From JAUWOY01 sp034431315 (GTDB lineage: Bacteria > Chloroflexota > Anaerolineae > VGOG01): a stretch of DNA of 31,277 nt. The notes under the pieces are model-generated. The model was not told the origin of the DNA. It did not search any database and saw only the letters and a list, made by a program, of their open reading frames with translations. The stretch lies in the NCBI GenBank assembly GCA_034431315.1, contig DAOUDK010000079.1, positions 1 to 31,277 of the forward strand, written 5' to 3'. Made by a program: the position numbers and the translations under genes. This document shows positions 14,892 to 22,300 of the stretch, piece after piece (position 1 is the stretch's first letter; each line of letters opens with the position of its first letter).

Positions 14892-15287
14892 ATGGCGCAA
14901 CGAAGGGGAAAGAAGAGGACAACTCGCCGTGTGCGCAAGAATGTCCCTCAAGGACAGGCTCACATTCACGCCACGTTCAACAACACGATCATCACTATGA
15001 CCGATCGGCAGGGCAATGCCATTACCTGGGGGAGCGGGGGCACTGTGGGTTTCAAGGGATCGCGTAAGAGCACACCCTATGCGGCCCGCATGGCCGCTCA
15101 GCAAACGGCCAAACAGGCCATGGATCATGGCATGAGGGAGATAGATGTATTCGTTAAGGGGCCTGGGCCTGGCCGGGAGGCAGCCATTCGCGCTTTGCAA
15201 GCGGCGGGTCTCAAGGTGAAATCCATCACCGATGTTACCCCCATTCCTCACAATGGTTGTCGTCCACCCAAGAGACGAAGGATGTAG
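14892..15287 (+). CDS. rpsK: 30S ribosomal protein S11
   Basis: S11 is in the platform near the decoding region and the E site. The 131-aa product contains AHIHATFNNTIITMTDRQGN and ends HNGCRPPKRRRM, close to the family consensus. The central block KGSRKSTPYAARMAAQ is intact. ATG 14892 follows ggggaggaagg. Confidence 0.99.
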   Translation: MAQRRGKKRTTRRVRKNVPQGQAHIHATFNNTIITMTDRQGNAITWGSGGTVGFKGSRKSTPYAARMAAQQTAKQAMDHGMREIDVFVKGPGPGREAAIRALQAAGLKVKSITDVTPIPHNGCRPPKRRRM

Positions 15288-15288
15288 C

Positions 15289-15312
15289 CTTGTACTGAGC
15301 TCTGTCGAAGTA
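15289..15312. repeat. 24-bp dispersed repeat, copy in inverse orientation
   Basis: cttgtactgagctctgtcga(agta) directly follows the rpsK stop. Its reverse complement occurs exactly at 17412-17435, just before truA. It is a short mobile or recombination-prone element. Confidence 0.85.
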
Positions 15313-15326
15313 GACGAGGAGGTAAA

Positions 15327-15965
15327 ATGGCCAGATATACCGGCCCTGTTTGTAAGTTGTGTCGGCGAGAAGGGGAGAAACTGTTTCTTAAAGGTGAAAG
15401 GTGTTTGACCGCCAAATGTGCTCTTGATAGGCGTTCCTATGCTCCTGGCATGCATGGCCGTGAGGGCCAGTTCCGCCGCAGACGCAAGTCAGAATTTGCC
15501 GTGCAGCTCCGCGAAAAGCAGAAGTTGCGTCGCATCTACGGCGTGTTGGAGAGACAGTTCCGACGCTATTTCCGAGAAGCCGTGAGGCGCAAGGGTCTGA
15601 CGGGCGCCAATTTGCTGATCATTCTGGAAAGCAGGCTGGATAACGTCGTCTATCGGCTTGGGTTTGCCGATTCGCGGGCTCAGGCTCGCCAGTTGGTGTG
15701 CCATGGCCACTTCAATCGCAATGGGCGGAGGGCCGACATTCCCTCGATGCTGGTGGAGCCAGGAGACGTGATAGCGGTGCGCGAGCAGAGCAAGGAGAAG
15801 GCCTATTTCAGTGATAGGGCAAAGGAGCTGGAGCGCAAGGCTGTGCCAGACTGGATGAGCCTGGACGCTCTCAGCATGTCGGGGCGCATCCTGAATCTCC
15901 CTTTGCGGGAAGAGATAGCTCTGCCTTTGAACGAGCAGATGATTGTCGAGTACTACAGCCGCTAA
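15327..15965 (+). CDS. rpsD: 30S ribosomal protein S4 (zinc form)
   Basis: S4 nucleates small-subunit assembly and binds 16S domain I. The 212-aa product opens MARYTGPVCKLCRREGEKLF and has the Cys cluster C-x2-C ... C-x4-C of the zinc type. It carries an S4 RNA-binding domain (RLDNVVYRLGFADSRAQARQ) near residue 105. The ATG at 15327 follows gaggagg. In E. coli S4 regulates the alpha operon; no such leader can be shown here. Confidence 0.99.
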   Translation: MARYTGPVCKLCRREGEKLFLKGERCLTAKCALDRRSYAPGMHGREGQFRRRRKSEFAVQLREKQKLRRIYGVLERQFRRYFREAVRRKGLTGANLLIILESRLDNVVYRLGFADSRAQARQLVCHGHFNRNGRRADIPSMLVEPGDVIAVREQSKEKAYFSDRAKELERKAVPDWMSLDALSMSGRILNLPLREEIALPLNEQMIVEYYSR

Positions 15966-16015
15966 AGTAGTGCTTGGCGCTGGCTTTATCCTCTTGGCGG
16001 GAGCGGGTTAGGCTA

Positions 16016-17002
16016 ATGACAAATCAGGAAGGCAGTCCTTTGATAAGTATGGTTTTGCCCAAAGTCGAGTGTGAGACCAGCTCGAGAGGTTACGCGCGTT
16101 TCGTCATCGGCCCCATGGAGAGAGGCCATGGCATAACTATCGGCAATGCTTTGCGGCGCGTCCTCCTCTCGTCCACGGCTGGAGCAGCGATCACATCAAT
16201 CAGGGTCAGCGATATCTACCACGAGTTCTCGACCATACCTCACGTCAAGGAAGACATGACCCAGTTGATTCTCAACGTGAAGCAAGTGCGGCTGAAGATT
16301 CACTCCGATGGTTCTGAGCCATCGCGCTTGCGCCTGGAGGTAGGGGGCGAGGGTGTGGTGACGGCGGGCGATCTGGAATGTCCCAGCGATGTAGAAATCA
16401 TCAATCCTGACTTGTACTTGTTCACCGTGGACTCCGATGAGGCCGAGGTGGAAATAGAGCTGACGGTACAAAGAGGCAAGGGTTACTCGCCCGCTGAGGA
16501 ACGGGACAAGTTGCCCATCGGAGAGATCCCCGTTGATGCCATCTTCAGCCCCGTCCGCAAGGTCGGTTACGAGGTGCAGCAGGCCCGCGTTGGTCAGATG
16601 ACCAACTTCGATCGGCTTATCATGGAAATATGGACCGACGGTACCATTCAGCCTCAAGAGGCTTTGAGCGAGGCGGCAGAGGTTTTGGTGAAACACCTGC
16701 TGTTGGTGGCTGGTGTCGAGGAAGAGATCCCAGAAGAAGAGGCTGAGGAAGAAGGCATACCGGCCCACGTTTACGAGATGCTAATCGAGGATTTGGGTCT
16801 CAACGTGCGGGTTTATAACTGCCTCAAGCGGACGGGGATAACCAATGTGGGAGAGGTGCTGGAGAAGCTGGAAAAGGGCGAGGAAGAGATGATGGCTATC
16901 AGGAATTTCGGTCCCAAGTCGTTGTTTGAGTTAAAAGAGAAGTTGCAGGATATGGGCTTGCTCTGGACCGAGGAAGAGGAAGAAGAGGAATCCGAGGAGT
17001 GA
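16016..17002 (+). CDS. rpoA: RNA polymerase subunit alpha
   Basis: The alpha subunit starts core RNA polymerase assembly, and its C-terminal domain binds UP elements and activators. The 328-aa product has the N-terminal domain (MVLPKVECE, then MERGHGITIGNALRRVLLSS) to about residue 230. An acidic linker (EEEIPEEEAEEEG) follows, then the alpha-CTD with IEDLGLNVRVYNCLKRTGI and RNFGPKSLFELKEKL. I use ATG 16016; the in-frame TTG at 15974 would add 14 unlikely residues. One base separates its stop from rplQ. Confidence 0.98.
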   Translation: MTNQEGSPLISMVLPKVECETSSRGYARFVIGPMERGHGITIGNALRRVLLSSTAGAAITSIRVSDIYHEFSTIPHVKEDMTQLILNVKQVRLKIHSDGSEPSRLRLEVGGEGVVTAGDLECPSDVEIINPDLYLFTVDSDEAEVEIELTVQRGKGYSPAEERDKLPIGEIPVDAIFSPVRKVGYEVQQARVGQMTNFDRLIMEIWTDGTIQPQEALSEAAEVLVKHLLLVAGVEEEIPEEEAEEEGIPAHVYEMLIEDLGLNVRVYNCLKRTGITNVGEVLEKLEKGEEEMMAIRNFGPKSLFELKEKLQDMGLLWTEEEEEEESEE

Positions 17003-17003
17003 C

Positions 17004-17357
17004 ATGAGACATCGGAAAGCAGGTCGCAAGCTAGGTCGCTCTAGCGGCCATCGCAAAGCTTTGTATAAAAATCTGATAACTGAACTGTTTCGCCATGAGC
17101 GGATAAAGACCACGGAGGCCAAAGCCAAGGCCATTCGGGGGAAGGCGGAGAAGCTGATCACTTTGGGTAAGCGCGGCGATTTGCACGCCCGTCGGCTGGC
17201 CTCCGCCAGGTTGAACGATCCGACCATCGTCACGAAACTCTTCGATGATCTGGCTCCTCGCTACGAAGAACGTCCTGGTGGCTACACTCGCATACTCAAG
17301 CTAGGGCGACGTCAGGGCGATGGGGCGTCCATGGTTCTTTTAGAATTAGTGGAGTAG
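17004..17357 (+). CDS. rplQ: 50S ribosomal protein L17
   Basis: L17 is near the exit tunnel. The 117-aa product opens MRHRKAGRKLGRSSGHRKAL, the family signature, and ends with the block GGYTRILKLGRRQGDGASM. ATG 17004 is one base after the rpoA stop, so translation is probably coupled. Confidence 0.99.
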   Translation: MRHRKAGRKLGRSSGHRKALYKNLITELFRHERIKTTEAKAKAIRGKAEKLITLGKRGDLHARRLASARLNDPTIVTKLFDDLAPRYEERPGGYTRILKLGRRQGDGASMVLLELVE

Positions 17358-17411
17358 CTGGGGACTGGGAGTTGGAAGTTGGAAGTTGGAGATTGGAAGT
17401 TGGAAATCCGA
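17358..17411. repeat. Degenerate ttggaagttgg repeat before truA
   Basis: Near-tandem units of gggagttggaagttggaag type follow the rplQ stop and resemble 3704-3740 and 8733-8760. No gene is present here. Confidence 0.65.
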
Positions 17412-17435
17412 TACTTCGACAGAGCTCAGTACAAG
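17412..17435. repeat. 24-bp dispersed repeat, forward copy
   Basis: tacttcgacagagctcagta(caag) is an exact inverted copy of 15289-15312. It sits 26 bases upstream of the truA start. Confidence 0.85.
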
Positions 17436-17461
17436 AATCGGAAGCCAGCATCCAAAAACTC

Positions 17462-18211
17462 ATGGCCGTCGTCGAGTACGATGGCACCGACTACCTCGGC
17501 TTCCAGGTGCAAGCCCAGGGCGCGACGATTCAGGGGGAGATAGAGCGCGCGTTGGCGGCGGTTACTCAAGAGGAGATCAGGGTAATTGGGGCGGGCCGGA
17601 CTGACGCCGGCGTTCATGCCCAGGGGCAGGTCGTCGCCTTCAGTACGGCTTGGCGACATCCTGTTGAGGAGCTTCAACGCGCGCTAAACGCTGTCTTGCT
17701 CAAAGACATCGCGGTGCGCGAGCTGAGGCCCGTGGCCGAGGGCTTTCACCCCCGCTTCGACGCGGTGAGCCGGGAGTATTGCTACACCGTCTTAAACCAG
17801 CCCTTGCGTTCGCCGTTGGCCCGACGCTTCGCCTATCATTTCTCCCCTCCCCTTCATCCCCCCCACTTTTTGGGGGAAAGAGGGGGGGTAGCAGCCATGA
17901 ACGAGGCTGCAGGCGTCCTGGTGGGGAGCCACGATTTCGCCTCTTTCGGGCGAGCGCCTCAGGGCGATAACACGGTGCGTGAGGTGTACCAGGCCCAATG
18001 GATTCCAGAGAGGCCCTTCGTTTACTTCGATATAGTAGCTAATGCTTTTCTCTATCGAATGGTAAGGAGTCTGGTGGGCACGCTGCTGTTGGTGGGAACG
18101 GGAGAGCTATCCCCAGCTGGGTTTGAGGAGATTCTCCGGTCTGCTGATCGAAGTAGGGCAGGCCAGGTTGCTCCGGCACATGGGTTGTGTTTGATGAAAG
18201 TAAACTATTGA
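17462..18211 (+). CDS. truA: tRNA pseudouridine(38-40) synthase TruA
   Basis: TruA converts uridines 38-40 of the tRNA anticodon stem to pseudouridine. The 249-aa product starts MAVVEYDGTDYLGFQ and has the catalytic Asp in GAGRTDAGVHAQG (near residue 48). Later blocks DFASFGRAPQGDN and ANAFLYRMVRSLVGTLLLVG are typical. There is no strong ribosome binding site before ATG 17462, and upstream in-frame sequence is repeat-derived. A stretch near residues 127-142 (SPPLHPPHFLGERGG) is not normal for the family; it comes from a C/G-run palindrome inserted in frame at 17841-17888. The gene follows the alpha operon and precedes rplM-rpsI, a common order. Confidence 0.96.
   Translation: MAVVEYDGTDYLGFQVQAQGATIQGEIERALAAVTQEEIRVIGAGRTDAGVHAQGQVVAFSTAWRHPVEELQRALNAVLLKDIAVRELRPVAEGFHPRFDAVSREYCYTVLNQPLRSPLARRFAYHFSPPLHPPHFLGERGGVAAMNEAAGVLVGSHDFASFGRAPQGDNTVREVYQAQWIPERPFVYFDIVANAFLYRMVRSLVGTLLLVGTGELSPAGFEEILRSADRSRAGQVAPAHGLCLMKVNY
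17841..17888. repeat. C-run/G-run palindrome inserted within truA
   Basis: A C-rich run ending ccccccc (to about 17864) followed by acttttt and ggggg-aaagaggggggg forms an imperfect palindrome. It encodes about ten extra residues in TruA relative to the expected YHF-x-PL-x-AMNEAA spacing. Confidence 0.6.
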
Positions 18212-18225
18212 CGGAGGACTCGTAG

Positions 18226-18654
18226 GTGAAGACGTATACGGCTAGGGCAGAAGACATAGAACAAGAGTGGTTCCTGGTGAACGCTGAGGGCAAGACGTTG
18301 GGGCGTCTGGCTTCGGAGATCGCCCAGGTGCTGCGGGGTAAGCACAAGCCCATCTACACGCCGCACCTCGATTGTGGCGATTTCGTCATCGTGGTCAACG
18401 CTGAAAAAGTGCGGGTCACTGGACGGAAACTGGACCAAAAGATGTATTATCGCCATACGGGTTATCCTGGCGGGATCAAAAGCATCAGCTTGAGGAATCA
18501 GTTGCAGAAGCACCCGGAGCGGGTGTTGGAGGCTGCGGTGCGGGGGATGCTGCCCAAGAACCGGCTGGGTCGAAAGATGTTTAAAAAGCTCAAGGTTTAC
18601 GCGGGGAATTCCCATCCCCATCAAGCTCAGCAGCCTAAGGTGCTGGAATTGTGA
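18226..18654 (+). CDS. rplM: 50S ribosomal protein L13
   Basis: L13 is an early-assembly 23S protein. The 142-aa product shows WFLVNAEGKTLGRLASEIA and the block LRGKHKPIYTPHLDCGDFVI, then YYRHTGYPGGIKS and RGMLPKNRLGRKMFKKLKVY, all characteristic. The start is GTG 18226, with GGAGG about 8 bases upstream. It forms a pair with rpsI. Confidence 0.98.
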   Translation: MKTYTARAEDIEQEWFLVNAEGKTLGRLASEIAQVLRGKHKPIYTPHLDCGDFVIVVNAEKVRVTGRKLDQKMYYRHTGYPGGIKSISLRNQLQKHPERVLEAAVRGMLPKNRLGRKMFKKLKVYAGNSHPHQAQQPKVLEL

Positions 18655-18667
18655 GAGGAGAGGCATA

Positions 18668-19060
18668 ATGGCACTGGTGTATTATGAAGGAGTAGGGCGC
18701 CGCAAGACGGCTTCGGCTCGAGTGCGGCTCTATCCTGGCGAGGGCAACATCGTCGTGAACAACAAGCCGATGGGGGAGTATTTCTCGCGGGAGGGTGATG
18801 TGCTGCACTTGCTGGAGCCGCTAAAGGTCACGGACACCGCGGGCACATTCAATGTTTCGGTCAAGGTTCAGGGAGGGGGCATATCTGGCCAATCGGGGGC
18901 TGTGCGTCAAGGTATCGCTCGCGCTTTGTTGAAGGCCGATCCAAATCTGCGGCCCGTTTTGCGCAAGGGCGGTTTTTTGACCAGGGATGCTCGCATGAAG
19001 GAAAGAAAGAAGCCTGGGCTCAAGCGCGCTCGCAAGGCGCCGCAGTACACCAAGCGGTAA
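18668..19060 (+). CDS. rpsI: 30S ribosomal protein S9
   Basis: The C-terminal tail of S9 reaches the P-site tRNA anticodon. The 130-aa product contains YYEGVGRRKTASARVRLYPG and the block GGGISGQSGAVRQGIARAL. It ends KRARKAPQYTKR, keeping the conserved terminal YxKR. ATG 18668 follows gagaggagag. It is the last gene of the ribosomal block, and a terminator follows. Confidence 0.99.
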   Translation: MALVYYEGVGRRKTASARVRLYPGEGNIVVNNKPMGEYFSREGDVLHLLEPLKVTDTAGTFNVSVKVQGGGISGQSGAVRQGIARALLKADPNLRPVLRKGGFLTRDARMKERKKPGLKRARKAPQYTKR

Positions 19061-19088
19061 AGCTCACTCAAATCAGTCCATTGTTTCG

Positions 19089-19128
19089 AAGGGGCGGGGT
19101 CGTTGGAGACCTCGCCCCTTTTGCTTTT
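19089..19128 (+). terminator. Intrinsic terminator after rpsI
   Basis: The 13-base arms at 19089-19101 and 19108-19120 pair with a single G-T wobble around a 6-base loop. The G/C-rich stem is followed by ttttgctttt. It should end the ribosomal-protein transcript and separates it from the SIR2/STAND genes. Confidence 0.9.
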
Positions 19129-19177
19129 AGAACAGCGGATTGGCAGGATTTACGGATTTCAATGTCTGGGCAGGTTA

Positions 19178-19206
19178 TTGACAATTTGAAACATTATTGA
19201 TATAAT
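19178..19206 (+). promoter_or_regulatory. Perfect-consensus sigma70-type promoter
   Basis: TTGACA at 19178-19183 and TATAAT at 19201-19206 are separated by exactly 17 bases. It lies 134 bases before the ATG at 19340 and just after the rpsI terminator, so it probably drives the SIR2-STAND gene and the genes behind it. The surrounding sequence is AT-rich. Confidence 0.8.
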
Positions 19207-19217
19207 CAGATTCAATC

Positions 19218-19318
19218 AGAAACCAGGTTTTTGGTTGAATAATGTGAGACTTTTCGCGCCACGGAGAGCCCCAAAAGCAAGAGTTCGCCCATTCGAGCAG
19301 GAGAAAAACCTGGTTTCT
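19218..19318. repeat. 15-bp perfect inverted repeat pair (MITE-like) in the leader
   Basis: AGAAACCAGGTTTTT (19218-19232) is the exact reverse complement of 19304-19318. The arms bound a 101-base segment in the 5' leader of the SIR2-STAND transcript. It may be a small non-autonomous element or a regulatory leader hairpin. A related AGAA..CCGG..TTTCT palindrome lies in coding sequence at 27636-27668. The rest of the 279-base gap holds only the terminator and promoter. Confidence 0.8.
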
Positions 19319-19339
19319 CTCTAAACGCTAGAGGGCATC

Positions 19340-22300
19340 ATGCTGAATAGTCAAATCCTTCAGGATCTGGCCGACAGAATCGTGAATGATAATGCCGTGC
19401 TTTTCCTCGGCTCCGAACTCTTCGCCGGCCCTGGCGAGGGAAACGCCCCGCCTAGCAAAAGGGGAATCGCCAGAGCCCTGGCCGAGAGGTTCGAGTACGG
19501 CAAGGACGACTACTCCCTCCCCACCGTGGCCCGCGACTACAAGGTTCTGCACGGCTCCCACGCCCTCACCGAGTTCCTCAAAAGCGTTTTGAACGACCCT
19601 CAGCTCTCACCCACCCGCGTCCACCAACTCGTCGCCGACCTCTCCAGGCCCTTCACCAAGATCATCACCACAAACTACGACCGCCTCCTGGAGCGAGCCC
19701 TCAGGCGAATTAGGAAGGGGTTCGTGCTCATCGTCCGCGACTCCGATGTCCCCTACTTCGACGAGACCAAGATCATCCTCATCAAGATGCAGGGCTGCAT
19801 CACCCAGCCCGATTCACTGATCATCACCGAGGACGACTACGAGGAGTTCCTGGTCAGGCTCCCCACCCTTTCGGACGTGATCAGGGCCCTCTTCGCCACC
19901 AAAACTCTCATCTTCATCGGCTACGACCTGGAAGACCGTGGCTTCCAGCGGCTTTACGCCAACGTTACCCGCGGCGTCGGCGTTCATCGGCGAAGGGCCT
20001 ACGCCATCTCCGAGCGGGACCTGGCCCCTGTGGATGTGAAATTCTGGCACGAAAAAGGGATCGAGATCGTCCAGGGGAAGGTCGTGGGCTTCCTCGAGGA
20101 GTTGATGGCGGAGATCAACCGCAGCAGCCCGGTCGGGGAGGTAGAGGAGGTCGTCCCCCTACCCGATCAGCCCTACAAGTTCCTCGATTCCTTCGAGACG
20201 GAGGATGCGGGCATCTTCTTCGGACGCCAGGAGGACAGTCACCGCCTGGCCGACAAAATCCTCTCTCATCGGCTGGTCGTCCTCTACGGAGGATCGGGCA
20301 CGGGCAAAACCTCGCTCATCCGGGCGGGGGTGGCGCCCATCCTCGCCAGGCGAAGCTGCCTCCCCCTCATCGTCAGGCCAGCCGACGACCCCGCGCTGAC
20401 CATCAAGCGCGAGCTACAGGAGAAGCTGGAGGGGCTTCCCGACCTCACGACCGATCTTCCCTCATTCCTGCAGGCGGCGGAGCGGGTCACCGAAAAGCTC
20501 ATCGTGGTCTTCCTCGACCAGTTCGAGGAGTTCTTCCTGAGATTCGGCGACGAGAGCCGCGCCAGCTTCGTCGCTGAGCTGGCCCGCTGTCACCAGAGCG
20601 AGGCCGTTGACACCAGGTTCGTCCTCTCCATCAGGGAGGATTTCTTCGTCAGGCTGCACGAGTTCGAGGGCCAGTTGCCGGCCATCTTCGACAGCCGCTA
20701 CCGGCTTGAGAGGTTGACCAGGGAGAACGCCAGGGAGGCCATCGTCGAGCCTGTGAAGCTCTTCGACGTCACCTACGAGGAGCGGCTGGTGGAGAGGCTA
20801 CTGGACGACCTCTACGAGGAGGGGGTGGGGCCGCCGCAGCTCCAGATCGTCTGCGACAGGCTGTACCGCCAGTTCGGCCAGGCGGGGCGGCCCATCGCTC
20901 TGGCGGATTACGAGGAGCTGGGCGGGGCAAAGGAGATACTGGCGGGCTATCTCGATTCCGTCCTGGCCGAGTACGCGGGCCAGGAGCTGGAGGCCGCCAA
21001 GGGGATACTGATGACCCTGGTCACCTCGCAGGAGACAAAGGCTCTGGCAAGTTTTGACACCATCGTGGCTGAGGTGGGGAGGAACAGGGAAACTGTAGAG
21101 GCAACCTTACGCAGCCTGATCAACCAGCGGCTGGTGAGGAGAGTTCAGACTTCGGCGAGCTCAGTCGAGCCGTTGAGTGAGTATTATGAACTGACCCACG
21201 ATTACCTGGTCGAGGAGATCAAGGGGTGGATCAGCAAGGACGCGAGGAGGATCAAAGAAGCGAGAGAGATGCTCTCGCGTGCGCTGGCCGACTGGCGTAG
21301 CAGCGGCGTGCTGCTCAACCTGGAGCGGCTGGAAAAGATTGATGCTCAGCGAGGGCGGCTGGCCTTCGGGCGGGAGGAGTGCGAGCTTTTGCTGCGCAGT
21401 GCCGCCTGCTACGAGTACGAGATGGACTACTGGCTGAGCCGCGTGCCAGAGGTGGACGATCAGGTGGCCTGCCTGGCCGACGTGCTGACGCCTGAGTACC
21501 GCCCTGAGGAGAGGGTTCACGTCGTGCGCTCCCTGAGCCGGATCAAAACCGACCAGGTCGGGCGGATACTGCAGCGAGTGGCCCTGGAGGACGCCGCCGC
21601 TCAGGTTCGGCAGGCTGCCGCAGTGAGCCTGGCTCGCGCGGGTGCGGGGGAGGCGGTTGACAAGTTGGCGCAAGTTGCCTGGAAGGCCGAGGGGGACCAG
21701 CGGGCGAGAGCTGTGGAAGCCCTGGCCTGGGTGTGGGATACCAATGCCGCGCTGCTGCCGGATTTAGGCTGGTCTCTGTACGAGAAGGTCGCCCGCCGGG
21801 TGTCGCGCATCCGGCTGAGCCGAGAGTGGGGCTCGATTCGGTCTGTAACCGTAGGCGGGGCTGTAGGTGGGGCGGTTGGGTTTGCATTAGGGCTAGCGCC
21901 AGCAATGGTTCTTAACCTTGTGCAGATGGAAGAGTATAATGTGGTCTCAGGTTTACTTATTGCTCCTCTTGCCGTTGTAATCTTTGGTGTTTTGGGCCTC
22001 GTGGCGGGTGCTGGCGTGGCCTCAGGGATGAGCATAGGGCGAGCTTTGGGTCCCGGGCGACGAGTGCTAGCGCCTGCATTAGGCGGGGCTGTTGGAGGGT
22101 CTATTGGCTTCGCAGCAGGATCAATGCCTTTCGCGTTGGGCATGTGGCCGTCTCCCTTGACTGTCATGCTACTTTTCGCCCTGGCGGGTGGGCTCCTAGC
22201 ATTTGGCATAGCCATCGCGGCAGAGATAAGCAGATCGCCCTTTGCCCAATTGGTGGGCGGTGCATTGGGCGGCACTCTGGGCTTCGGCTTGCTTGCTGTG

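Noticed and set aside
14679..15455. Minus-strand open frame (258 codons)
   Set aside because: Antisense to rpsM, rpsK and rpsD, crossing repeat-filled gaps; no recognisable protein.
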